Under the pieces are notes generated by a model. It was not told where the DNA came from and searched no databases. It saw nothing but the letters and a program-made list of their open reading frames with translations. Positions 50,412 through 58,920 of a stretch of 64,000 nucleotides of DNA are shown here, piece after piece (position 1 is the stretch's first letter; each line of letters opens with the position of its first letter). Source of the stretch: Lysobacter_L cavernae (GTDB taxonomy: Bacteria; Pseudomonadota; Gammaproteobacteria; Xanthomonadales; Xanthomonadaceae); contig NZ_JBHRXK010000003.1 of the NCBI RefSeq assembly GCF_042648505.1, forward strand, positions 1 through 64,000, written 5' to 3'. Both the position numbers and the translations under genes were made by a program.

Positions 50412-50440
50412 AACAAAGGGGGCTTCGGCCCCCTTTTGTT
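50412..50440 (+). terminator. Strong terminator after the cysteine-repeat gene
   Basis: AAAGGGGGC and GCCCCCTTT pair perfectly around a UUCG tetraloop, followed by TGTTTGCTC. It ends the pil transcript and/or the cysteine-repeat gene and insulates the MoxR operon. Confidence 0.9.
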
Positions 50441-50525
50441 TGCTCGAATGTGAACAAATTGCGGGTCTGTAGGTCGTAGCGATCAAAGTTCGGTCAAACT
50501 GGTTTCGTTTCCAGCGAGACACACT

Positions 50526-51515
50526 ATGGACCGCAGCGACGACCTGCCCCGTCTGCACGATGCCTTTCGCGCCCTGCGCGAGGCGCTTTCTGCCGAGATC
50601 GTCGGCCAGTCGGCGCTGATCGAGCGGCTGCTGATCGCCCTGCTCGCCGACGGCCACCTGCTGGTCGAGGGCGCGCCGGGGCTAGCCAAGACCAGCGCGA
50701 TCCGCGCGCTGGCGGCGCGGCTGGAGGCCGATTTCGCCCGCGTCCAGTTCACCCCCGACCTGCTGCCGGCCGATCTCACCGGCACTGAAGTGTGGCGGCC
50801 GCAGGACGGCCGTTTCGAGTTCCAGCCCGGGCCGATCTTCCACCCGATCCTGCTCGCCGACGAGATCAACCGCGCGCCGGCCAAGGTGCAGTCGGCGCTG
50901 TTGGAGGCGATGGGCGAGCGCCAGGTCACGGTCGGACGGGCGACCTACGCGCTGCCGCCGCTGTTCCTGGTGATGGCGACGCAGAATCCGATCGAGCAGG
51001 AGGGTACGTTTCCGCTGCCCGAGGCGCAGCTCGACCGCTTCCTGATGTACGTGCGCATCGGCTACCCCGAGGCTGCCGCCGAGGCCGAGATCCTGCGCCT
51101 GGCACGTGATCGCGCCCGCGAGACGCTGCACACCGTGGCGGTGCCGGTCACGCGGATGCCGATGGCCGACGTGTTCGCGGCGCGCGCGGCGGTGCTCGAC
51201 CTGCACGTCGCGCCGGTGGTGGAACGCTACGTGATCGAACTGGTCCTGGCCTCGCGCGATGCCAGCCGCTACGACGCTGCGCTGGCCCGGCGCATCGCCT
51301 GGGGCGCGAGCCCGCGTGGCTCGATCGCACTGGAGCGTTGCGCGCGCGCGCATGCCTGGCTGGCCGGCCGCGATTTCGTCACGCCCGACGACGTACGCGC
51401 GATCGCCCCGGACGTGCTGCGGCACCGCATCCTGCCCAGTTACGAAGCCACGGCCGAAGGCTGGGACGGCGATCGCCTGGTCGGCGAGCTGTTGCAGCGG
51501 GTGCCGCTGCCCTGA
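50526..51515 (+). CDS. MoxR-family AAA+ ATPase
   Basis: A 329-residue chaperone-type ATPase heading a Bat operon. Walker A EGAPGLAKT lies near residues 48-56 and Walker B LLADEINRAP near 108-117. Sensor 1 is VMATQNPIEQEGTFPLPEAQLDRF with the arginine finger region, and sensor 2 SPRGSIALERCARA lies near 265. MoxR proteins are thought to remodel or activate partner von Willebrand factor A-domain (VWA) proteins; here BatA and BatB are encoded downstream. The order moxR-DUF58-DUF4381-BatA-BatB/TPR-BatD is the standard one. Confidence 0.95.
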   Translation: MDRSDDLPRLHDAFRALREALSAEIVGQSALIERLLIALLADGHLLVEGAPGLAKTSAIRALAARLEADFARVQFTPDLLPADLTGTEVWRPQDGRFEFQPGPIFHPILLADEINRAPAKVQSALLEAMGERQVTVGRATYALPPLFLVMATQNPIEQEGTFPLPEAQLDRFLMYVRIGYPEAAAEAEILRLARDRARETLHTVAVPVTRMPMADVFAARAAVLDLHVAPVVERYVIELVLASRDASRYDAALARRIAWGASPRGSIALERCARAHAWLAGRDFVTPDDVRAIAPDVLRHRILPSYEATAEGWDGDRLVGELLQRVPLP

Positions 51516-51520
51516 CGCCC

Positions 51521-52453
51521 ATGCGCGTGCAAGATCCACCACTCGAATCGACAGCGATCGGCAACGGGGTGACGCCCACTCTGGCCGAGCTGATCGCCCT
51601 GCGCGCGGCGGTGGCTGGACGCCGCTCCGCACGGCTGGGCCGCCACGGCGTCAGCGGCCATGCCCTGTCGCCGTTGCGTGGCCGCGGCATGGAGTACGCC
51701 GAGTCGCGCGAGTACTCGATCGGCGACGACGCACGCCACATCGACTGGCGCCTGACCGCGCGCACCGGCCGCGCCCATACCAAACTGTTCCAGGCCGAGC
51801 GCGAGCGCCTGAGCCTGATCGTCGCCGACACCGCGCCGTCGCTGTACTTCGGCACGCGCGTGCGCTTCAAGTCGGTGCAGGCCGCGCGTGTCGGTGCGGT
51901 TGCGGCATGGGCGGCCGTGCGCGATGGCGACCGCATCGCCGCGCTGCGCGGCAGCCTGCGCGAGGCGCCGATTGCACCGGCGGCCGGGTCACGTGGAGCC
52001 TTGCGCGTGCTCGATGCGCTGGTGCGCTGGTACACGCAGGCGCCGGCCGAGGATGCCGGGCTCGCGGTCGCGCTCGACCACGCCGAGCGCTTGCTGCGCC
52101 CTGGCTCGCGGCTGGTGCTGTTGGCCGATCCACACAGCCTGGCCGCGATTCCCGAGCGGCGCTGGCCGGCGCTGGCGCAGCACCATGAAGTGATCGTGCT
52201 GCTGCTGACCGATCCGCTCGAAAGCGCTCCGCCGAAGGCGATGCTGCCGTTCCGCGGTGATAGCGGGCGCGTCGAACTCGATCTCGCTGTCGCCGCACAA
52301 CGGCAACGCTGGCGCAACGAATTCAGCGCGCCGGTCGAAGCGGCGTTGGCGCGGCTGCCGGCGCGTGGCGTGCGCGTGCAGGCCTTGTCGACCGACGCGG
52401 CCAGCGAATCGTGGTTGCCCCTGCTCGGCCGCAACCGGCCGTTGGTGGCGTGA
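51521..52453 (+). CDS. DUF58 domain protein
   Basis: A 310-residue protein with the DUF58 hallmark RGRGMEYAESREYSIGDDARHIDWR near residues 45-70, followed by a truncated VWA-like region (RLSLIVADTAPSLYFG). It starts six bases after the moxR stop. Members are always linked to MoxR ATPases; no enzymatic activity is known. Its stop overlaps the next start (TGATG). Confidence 0.92.
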   Translation: MRVQDPPLESTAIGNGVTPTLAELIALRAAVAGRRSARLGRHGVSGHALSPLRGRGMEYAESREYSIGDDARHIDWRLTARTGRAHTKLFQAERERLSLIVADTAPSLYFGTRVRFKSVQAARVGAVAAWAAVRDGDRIAALRGSLREAPIAPAAGSRGALRVLDALVRWYTQAPAEDAGLAVALDHAERLLRPGSRLVLLADPHSLAAIPERRWPALAQHHEVIVLLLTDPLESAPPKAMLPFRGDSGRVELDLAVAAQRQRWRNEFSAPVEAALARLPARGVRVQALSTDAASESWLPLLGRNRPLVA

Positions 52454-52914
52454 TGGATGCGGCCACGCTTGCCCTGCGCGACATCCACCAGCCTCCGGCC
52501 CCGTCCTGGTGGCCGCCGGCCCCGGGATGGTGGTTGCTGGCGGCCGTGGTGCTCGTGGTGATTGCCGTGCTGTGGTTCTGGCGTGCACGGCGACAACGCA
52601 AGCGCCGCGCCATTGCGGCGCTGTTCGATCAAACGCTGGCTGCGGCCGACACGCCGGCCGCACAGGTCGCGGCAATGTCGGAGCTGTTGCGGCGCGCGGC
52701 GCGGCGCCGCGACGCGCAGGCCGACCGCCTGCACGGCGACGCTTGGCTGGCCTTCCTCGATCACGATGACAAGCCGGGATCGCCGGCATTCGCGCAGGGG
52801 GCGGGGCGGTTGTTGCTCGACGGCGGCTTCCGGCGCGAGGTCGATGCCGCGCAGGTCGAGGCGTTGCGCGTGCTGGCGCGGGCACGCTTCCTGCAATGGA
52901 TGGGGGCGACGTGA
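52453..52914 (+). CDS. DUF4381 membrane protein
   Basis: A 153-residue protein with one transmembrane helix near 25-44 (WWLLAAVVLVVIAVLWFW). A short proline-rich N-terminus precedes it (LRDIHQPPAPSWWPPAPG), the DUF4381 signature. The C-terminal cytoplasmic part is helical and ends LRVLARARFLQWM. The start at 52453 shares a base with the DUF58 stop. It is a structural member of Bat operons with no defined biochemical role. Confidence 0.9.
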   Translation: MDAATLALRDIHQPPAPSWWPPAPGWWLLAAVVLVVIAVLWFWRARRQRKRRAIAALFDQTLAAADTPAAQVAAMSELLRRAARRRDAQADRLHGDAWLAFLDHDDKPGSPAFAQGAGRLLLDGGFRREVDAAQVEALRVLARARFLQWMGAT

Positions 52915-53930
52915 TCGACGTGCTGCTCGCCCCGTTCATCGCGTTGCGCGACCTGTTCGCATGGCCGTGGTGGCTGCTGGCCTTGCCACTGCCGTGGCTG
53001 GCGCGCTGGCTGCTGCCGGCGGCGCGCAACCCAGCGGCGGCGTTGAAGGTGCCGTTCGGCGAACGCCTGGTGGCGGTCGCGCGCAGCGGCGGTCGCCGCG
53101 CACTCGGCGGCGGCGCCGGGTGGCTGGCCTGGTTGGCCTGGGTCCTGTTGTGCGTGGCGGCGGCGCGACCACAGCAACTGGGCGAGGCCGTGCAGCCGCC
53201 GCAGGCCGGGCGCGACCTGATGCTCGCGCTCGACCTGTCGGGCAGCATGCGCGAACCCGACATGGACCTGGGCGGTCGTCCGGTCGATCGCTTGACCGCG
53301 GCCAAGGCGGTGATCGCCGATTTCCTCGACCGCCGCGGCGGCGATCGCGTTGGCCTGATCGTGTTCGGCCGTCGTGCCTACGCGCTGACCCCGCTGACCC
53401 ACGACCTGGCGTCGGTGCGCGAGCAGTTGAACGACAGCGTGATCGGTCTGGCCGGGCAGGAGACCGCGATCGGCGACGCCATCGCGCTCGCGGTCAAGCG
53501 CCTGCGTGCGCAGCCGGTCGGGCAGCGGGTGCTGGTGTTGCTGACCGACGGCGTCAACACCGCCGGTGCGCTGGAGCCGGCCAAGGCCGCCGAGCTCGCC
53601 CGCGATGACGGCGTGCGCGTGCATGCCATCGCGTTCGGCGGTGACGGTTCGTTGTCGCTGTTCGGCCTGCAGCTGCCGATGCCGGGCGCCGGCGACGAGA
53701 TCGACGAGGCCACGCTGCGCGCGATCGCGCAGCAGACCGGCGGCCGTTTCTTCCGCGCCCGCGACACCGCGCAACTGGTCGGCATCTACGGTGAGATCGA
53801 TCGCCTGGAGCCGATCGAGCGCCCCGGCCAGGCGGTGCGTCCGCGCATCGAGCGCTATGTCTGGCCACTGGCGGCGGCGTTCGCCTGCGCGTTGCTCGCG
53901 TTTGCGTGGCCGCGCCGGAGGTGGGCATGA
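52911..53930 (+). CDS. BatA-type VWA membrane protein
   Basis: About 340 residues. Membrane helices lie at about 14-37 and 70-87, a periplasmic VWA domain at about 102-290, and a C-terminal helix at about 312-330. The metal-ion-dependent adhesion site (MIDAS) is intact: DLSGSM near 108-113, the Thr in GQETAIGDA, and LLTDGVNTAG with the Asp. Two starts are possible. ATG at 52896 overlaps the previous gene by 19 bases, while GTG at 52911 overlaps it by four (GTGA) and has GGGGG upstream; the latter is used. Confidence 0.93.
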   Translation: MIDVLLAPFIALRDLFAWPWWLLALPLPWLARWLLPAARNPAAALKVPFGERLVAVARSGGRRALGGGAGWLAWLAWVLLCVAAARPQQLGEAVQPPQAGRDLMLALDLSGSMREPDMDLGGRPVDRLTAAKAVIADFLDRRGGDRVGLIVFGRRAYALTPLTHDLASVREQLNDSVIGLAGQETAIGDAIALAVKRLRAQPVGQRVLVLLTDGVNTAGALEPAKAAELARDDGVRVHAIAFGGDGSLSLFGLQLPMPGAGDEIDEATLRAIAQQTGGRFFRARDTAQLVGIYGEIDRLEPIERPGQAVRPRIERYVWPLAAAFACALLAFAWPRRRWA

Positions 53931-55657
53931 GCTTCAGCGCATTGATCGACAGCCTGGCCGCGCTGCACCTGCTGCGACCGCACTGGCTGTGGGCGTTGCT
54001 GGCCTTGCCGGTGCTGGTCGGGTGGTCGCGCGCGCAGCGGCGCCGCGCCAGTGTCTGGCGCGAGACGGTCGACGCGCACCTGCTGCCGCACCTGCTCGAC
54101 ACGCAGGCCGATGCGCGCACGCGCTGGGCCGGTGGGCTGGGCCTGCTCGGTTACGTCCTGGCGGTGCTGGCGCTGGCCGGCCCGAGCTGGCGTCAGATCG
54201 AGCAGCCGCTGTGGCAAAGCCGCACGCCGCTGGTGATCGCGCTGGACCTGTCGAGTGCGGCGCTGGCCGCCGACCTGCCGCCGTCGCGGTTGGCGCAGGC
54301 GCGCGCCAAGATCGCCACCTTGCTGCGCGAACGCGCCGACGGCCAGGTTGGCCTGGTCGCGTACGCGGGTGAAGCGTTCACCGTGGCGCCACTGACCGAC
54401 GATGCCGGCAACGTCGCGTTGTATCTGGATGCCTTGAGCCCGGACGTGATGCCGGTGGATGGCCAGCGCATTGATCGCGCGATCGCGTGGTCGGCGCGGC
54501 TGTTGCGTCAGGCCGGGTTCGACCGCGGCGACATCCTGCTGTTGAGCGACCATGCCGATGCGGCCGCACGCGAGGCCGCGGGTCACGCCGCCAGCGAGGG
54601 CTACCGCGTATCGGTGCTTGGGCTGGGCAGCGCCGCCGGCGCAGCGTACCGACGTGGCGACGGCAGCTTCGTCACCGCACGGCTGGATCCGTCGTCCCTG
54701 CGTGGTCTCGCCCGTGCCGGCGGTGGTCGTTACGCCGCACTGGGCGTGGGTGATGACGACCTGCGCGCGCTCGGGGTGATGGAGGCCTCGACGCAAGGCG
54801 CGGCGCAGGTGCAGGGCGAGGAAGGACGCACCTGGCAGGACGAAGGCTATTGGCTGTTGCCGCCGCTGATGCTGCTGGCGCTGTTGGCGTTCCGTCGTCG
54901 CGGCATCACCGCCGCGCTGCTGCTGTGCGCGGTGCTGCCCATGGCGCCGGTGCAGGCGGCCGACTGGTGGCGGCGTGCCGACCAGACGGCGCATGCCCGG
55001 TTGCAACAGGGCACGCAGGCGTACCGGCAAGGCGATTACGCGCGTGCGGCGCAGCTTTACCAGGGCAGCGACAACGCCGACGGCCACTACAACCGCGGCA
55101 ACGCGCTGGCCAAGGCCGGGCAGTACCCGCAGGCGATCGCCGCTTACGACCAGGCCTTGAAACGGCAGCCGGGCATGGCCGACGCCGCGGCCAACAAGCA
55201 GGCGGTGGAAGCGGCGATGAAACGCCAACCGCCATCCGGCGGGCAGGGACAGCCCAAGCCCCAGTCTTCAGCGGGCGGGAAGGGCAGCGGCCAAGGCGGT
55301 GGCCAGTCCAATGCCAGTAGCGGACAGGGTCAGCCGCCGTCTTCACCGCAAGCAACGCCCCCGCAACCGCCGCAATCGCAGCCACCATCCGACGCCCGGC
55401 CGGCCGACGCCCAGGCCCAGCAGGCTGCCGACGCGGCGCAGCGCGAGCGCATGCAGCGTGCGTTGCAGCAGGGTCAGCCGGCCGCTCCAGGCAAGAACAA
55501 CGCATCGCCGGCGGCCGAAACCCCGGCGCAACGCGAGCGTCGCCTGGCCAACGAGGCCTGGCTCAAGCGTGTACCCGACGATCCGGGCGGATTGCTGCGC
55601 GAGAAATTCCGCATCGAGCACGAGCGTCGCCAGTTGCAAGGACCATGGGACCAATGA
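53927..55657 (+). CDS. BatB/BatC fusion: VWA domain plus TPR
   Basis: A 576-residue fused protein. N-terminal helices lie at about 18-34 and 68-86. A VWA domain spans about 100-300, with a degenerate MIDAS: the first motif is DLSSA (107-111), where the third liganding residue is Ala instead of Ser. Then come transmembrane helices near 313-345, two TPR units (about 370-435, ARLQQGTQAYRQGDYARAAQ and GHYNRGNALAKAGQYPQAIA), a Gln/Pro/Ser-rich disordered linker (about 445-520) and a conserved C-terminus (EAWLKRVPDDPGGLLREKFR). It overlaps BatA and BatD by ATGA. Confidence 0.92.
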   Translation: MSFSALIDSLAALHLLRPHWLWALLALPVLVGWSRAQRRRASVWRETVDAHLLPHLLDTQADARTRWAGGLGLLGYVLAVLALAGPSWRQIEQPLWQSRTPLVIALDLSSAALAADLPPSRLAQARAKIATLLRERADGQVGLVAYAGEAFTVAPLTDDAGNVALYLDALSPDVMPVDGQRIDRAIAWSARLLRQAGFDRGDILLLSDHADAAAREAAGHAASEGYRVSVLGLGSAAGAAYRRGDGSFVTARLDPSSLRGLARAGGGRYAALGVGDDDLRALGVMEASTQGAAQVQGEEGRTWQDEGYWLLPPLMLLALLAFRRRGITAALLLCAVLPMAPVQAADWWRRADQTAHARLQQGTQAYRQGDYARAAQLYQGSDNADGHYNRGNALAKAGQYPQAIAAYDQALKRQPGMADAAANKQAVEAAMKRQPPSGGQGQPKPQSSAGGKGSGQGGGQSNASSGQGQPPSSPQATPPQPPQSQPPSDARPADAQAQQAADAAQRERMQRALQQGQPAAPGKNNASPAAETPAQRERRLANEAWLKRVPDDPGGLLREKFRIEHERRQLQGPWDQ

Positions 55658-57348
55658 CCGGGAGAACGAGCGCGATGTCTGGCCTGCTGCTGCGCGTGTG
55701 CGCAGGACTGCTGTTGACGGTAGCCAGCTTGGGCGCATCGGCGCAGACCCGCGCCTGGCTCGATCGCGATCGCATCGCGGCCGGCGAAACCGTCACCCTC
55801 AACATCGAGACCACCTCGGCCGCTTCCGCCACGCCGGACTACACGCCGCTGCAGGCCGAATTCACGCTCAGCGGCCACACCAGTCGCCGCGAGTTCGAGT
55901 TGGTCAACGGCCGCAGCCTCACGCGCACCTTGTTCGCGGTGGCGTTGAAGCCGCGCCGCGACGGCGTGCTGACGGTGCCTGCGCTCGCGGTCGGCAACAC
56001 CAGCACCCAGCCGCTGCCGCTGGTGGTGACACCGGGCAGCGCCAGCGCGCCGGCCCGGGCCGGCGCCGACGTGTTCATCGAGAGCGAGGCCGATGATCCC
56101 TCGCCGTACGTGCAGCAGGCGGTGGGCTGGGTGGTGCGCCTGTACTCGGCGGTGCCGCTGGTGTCGGGGCAACTCGACCAGCCGGCGCCGCAGGGCGCGT
56201 CGCTGCAGCGTGTCGGCGACGACGCCCAGTACACGCGCGAGCTCGGTGGCCGCCGCTACAGCGTGATCGAGCGCCGCTACCAGCTGGTGCCCGAGCGCAG
56301 CGGCGCCTTGCCGGTGCCCGCGGCCTCGTTTGAAGGCCGCGGTGCGGCCGGTTTCTTCGATGATTTCTTCGGCAGCCGTGGCGATGCCCTGCAGGCGCAG
56401 GCGCCGCCGCGCGTGCTGCAGGTGCGGCCGGCGCCGGCCAACGCGCCGCAGCCGTGGTTGCCGCTGCAGGACCTGCAACTGCGCTACCAGTCGACGCCAC
56501 AGGAGTTGCGCACCGGCAACGCGGCGACCCTGACCATCGAGGCGGTGGCCGATGGCGCCACCGCCGCGCAGATGCCCGAGCTGCAACTGCCCGCGATCGA
56601 CGGCGTGCAGGTGTTCGCCGATCCGGTCCAGGTCGACGAGCGCTTCGTCGACGGCCGGCCGCGGGTGAAGCTGACGCGCAAGTTCTCGCTGGTGCCCGCG
56701 CGCAGCGGCGCGGTGCGCCTGAGCGGTGTGCGTCTGGGCTGGTGGGACGTGCGCGCGGGCACGGCGCGCACGGCGAGCCTGCCGCCGTTGGCGTGGACCG
56801 TAGCCACGGGCAGCACCACCGCCGGCACGACCGCGCCGTCGTCGGCGATCGTGGCCAGCGGCCGCACGCCCGCGCTGCCGACCGCCGCGCTGCCGGCGCT
56901 GCAGGGCGCCGACCGCGGCTGGGTGCTGGCGACGCTGCTGTTCGCGGCCTTGTGGTTGTTCACCCTGGTCTGGGGCCTGCACCGCGGCGGAGCGGCGGGC
57001 GAACCGCCGGCGACAGCCACCGTCAAGCCCACTGGAAAGCACGGCCAGGCCGAGTCGAAACGCGCATCGTTGAAACGCGCGCTCGACCGTGGCGATCTCG
57101 GCGAGGTCGCCGAGGCGTTGTGCGCGATGGCGCAGCCGCCGGCGCGCGACATCGACGCGTTGCTCGTGCGCCTCGACGATGCGCGTCAGCGCGAGGCCGT
57201 CGAGGCCCTGCAACGCGCGCGCTGGGGGAGCGGCGACGGCGTGGTCGCCCGCGCGCTGCTGCGCAAGGCCTTTGCCTCCGGGCCGCAGTGGCGCGAAGCC
57301 GTCGCCACGTCGGTGTCACCGCTGCCGCCGCTGTATCCCCCGGGCTGA
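55654..57348 (+). CDS. BatD family protein
   Basis: A 564-residue protein with a signal peptide (LLLRVCAGLLLTVASLGASAQ). The large periplasmic beta-rich region of repeated Ig-like strands starts RAWLDRDRIAAGETVTLNIE and contains DVFIESEADDPSPYVQQAV, the BatD hallmark. One C-terminal transmembrane helix lies near 425-445 (VLATLLFAALWLFTLVWGL), followed by a helical cytoplasmic tail. The ATG at 55654 overlaps the BatB/C stop; an ATG at 55675 is the alternative. It completes the Bat operon, and a small terminator follows. Confidence 0.92.
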   Translation: MTGRTSAMSGLLLRVCAGLLLTVASLGASAQTRAWLDRDRIAAGETVTLNIETTSAASATPDYTPLQAEFTLSGHTSRREFELVNGRSLTRTLFAVALKPRRDGVLTVPALAVGNTSTQPLPLVVTPGSASAPARAGADVFIESEADDPSPYVQQAVGWVVRLYSAVPLVSGQLDQPAPQGASLQRVGDDAQYTRELGGRRYSVIERRYQLVPERSGALPVPAASFEGRGAAGFFDDFFGSRGDALQAQAPPRVLQVRPAPANAPQPWLPLQDLQLRYQSTPQELRTGNAATLTIEAVADGATAAQMPELQLPAIDGVQVFADPVQVDERFVDGRPRVKLTRKFSLVPARSGAVRLSGVRLGWWDVRAGTARTASLPPLAWTVATGSTTAGTTAPSSAIVASGRTPALPTAALPALQGADRGWVLATLLFAALWLFTLVWGLHRGGAAGEPPATATVKPTGKHGQAESKRASLKRALDRGDLGEVAEALCAMAQPPARDIDALLVRLDDARQREAVEALQRARWGSGDGVVARALLRKAFASGPQWREAVATSVSPLPPLYPPG

Positions 57349-57371
57349 GCGGGGTCGGGAAGCGGTCCGGT

Positions 57372-57391
57372 CCGGCAAAAAAGCCGGTTTT
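57372..57391 (+). terminator. Small terminator after the Bat operon
   Basis: CCGGC and GCCGG arms around six A residues, followed by TTTT. A short but well-formed stem between batD and the symporter gene. Confidence 0.55.
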
Positions 57392-57425
57392 GCTAAGCTC
57401 GCGCGGTTTACTGCGGAGTACAGCG

Positions 57426-58751
57426 ATGACCGAAACGAGTACTGGCGCCGGCAAAGGCGCCGGCAAGGCCAAGTTGCCGCTGCACTGGAAGATGGCGATC
57501 GGCTTCGTTGCCGGCCTGCTGTTGGGTCTGGCCGCGCACTACGGCGCCGGCGCCCACGCCGGCTGGGTGCAGTGGTTCACGACTTACGTCACCCAGCCCG
57601 CGGGCACGCTGTTCCTGCGCCTGATCTTCATGCTGGTGATCCCGCTGCTGTTCTCGGCGCTGGTGATCGGCGTGGCCGAGATGGGCGATGTGCGCTCGCT
57701 CGGCCGCATCGGCTGGAAGACCCTGGGCTACACCGTGGTCGTGTCCGGGATAGCGGTCGTGCTCGGCCTGGTGCTGGTGAACTGGCTCAAACCCGGCGCC
57801 GGCATCGACCCCGCAGTGGCACAGCAGATGCTCAGCGAGGGCTCCGAGCGTGCCAGTGCCATCGTCAGCAGTACCCAGACCCAGCCCAAGGGCCTGGACA
57901 TGCTGCTGTCGATCGTGCCCGACAACGTGGTCAAGGCCGCCGCCGACAACACCATCCTGGCGGTGATGTTCTTCGCGCTGATGCTCGGCATCGGCCTGGT
58001 GCTGACCCGCAGCAAGGCCACCGAGGTCCTGCAGCGCGGCATCGAAGGCCTGTTCGAGGTGTCGATGACGCTGATCGGGCTGGTCATCCGCCTGGCGCCG
58101 TACGCGGTGTTCTGCTTCATGTTCAACCTGGCCGCGCTGTTTGGCTGGGGCCTGCTCAAGAGCCTGGGCGCCTATGTCGGCGTGGTCGTGCTGGCGCTGG
58201 CGCTGCACATGTTCGTGGTCTATTCGCTGACGCTGAAGTTCGTCGGCGGCTATTCGCCGGCGAAGTTCTTCAAGGGCGTGCAGGAGGCGATGGTGATGGC
58301 GTTCTCGACCGCCTCGTCCAACGCGACCCTGCCGACCGCGCTGCGCGTGGCCGACGAGAAGCTTGGCCTGCCCAACCGCGTGTCGCGCTTCGTGCTGACC
58401 GTTGGCGCCACCGCCAACCAGAACGGCACGGCGCTGTTCGAGGGCGTGACCGTGCTGTTCCTGGCCCAGTTCTTCGGCGTCGAGCTGACCCTGGTGCAGC
58501 AGGTCACGGTGATGTTCGTCTGCATCCTCGGCGGCATTGGCACCGCCGGCGTGCCGGCCGGCTCGCTGCCGGTGGTGGCGCTGATCTGCGGCATGGTCGG
58601 GGTGCCACCGGAAGGCATCGGCCTGATCCTCGGCGTCGACCGTTTCCTCGACATGTGCCGGACCACGCTCAACGTCACCGGCGACCTGATGCTGGCGACG
58701 GTGGTCTCGCGCGGCGAAAGCGACCCGCCGGCCGAGCGCCTGGCCGACTGA
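57426..58751 (+). CDS. Dicarboxylate/amino acid:cation symporter (DAACS family)
   Basis: A 441-residue secondary transporter of the GltP/DctA family. Eight hydrophobic helices plus two re-entrant loops fit the elevator fold. Diagnostic segments are AFSTASSNATLPTALRV (HP1 serine-rich loop, near 293), GATANQNGTALFEG (TM7, near 328, equivalent to the NMDGT sodium/substrate motif), GGIGTAGVPAGSLPVV (HP2, near 370) and GVDRFLDMCRTTLNVTGD (TM8, near 405). The NQNGT variant replaces the usual Met-Asp, which may affect ion coupling. The substrate is not certain: aspartate/glutamate, C4-dicarboxylates or a neutral amino acid. Confidence 0.92.
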   Translation: MTETSTGAGKGAGKAKLPLHWKMAIGFVAGLLLGLAAHYGAGAHAGWVQWFTTYVTQPAGTLFLRLIFMLVIPLLFSALVIGVAEMGDVRSLGRIGWKTLGYTVVVSGIAVVLGLVLVNWLKPGAGIDPAVAQQMLSEGSERASAIVSSTQTQPKGLDMLLSIVPDNVVKAAADNTILAVMFFALMLGIGLVLTRSKATEVLQRGIEGLFEVSMTLIGLVIRLAPYAVFCFMFNLAALFGWGLLKSLGAYVGVVVLALALHMFVVYSLTLKFVGGYSPAKFFKGVQEAMVMAFSTASSNATLPTALRVADEKLGLPNRVSRFVLTVGATANQNGTALFEGVTVLFLAQFFGVELTLVQQVTVMFVCILGGIGTAGVPAGSLPVVALICGMVGVPPEGIGLILGVDRFLDMCRTTLNVTGDLMLATVVSRGESDPPAERLAD

Positions 58752-58920
58752 GCACTGCCCGGAAAGCTTGCTGTAGCAGTCTTTTCGGCCGTCAGACAGG
58801 TTCCGGGGCGACAGCGCCGCCCCCGGATGGGACAATGGCGCGCCCGCTCGGCCCGGCTTCTCCGTTGGCCCCGCCGCTCGCGCGCCTTCCGCCGCCCTCC
58901 AGAAGACCCGCCCCGACGCC

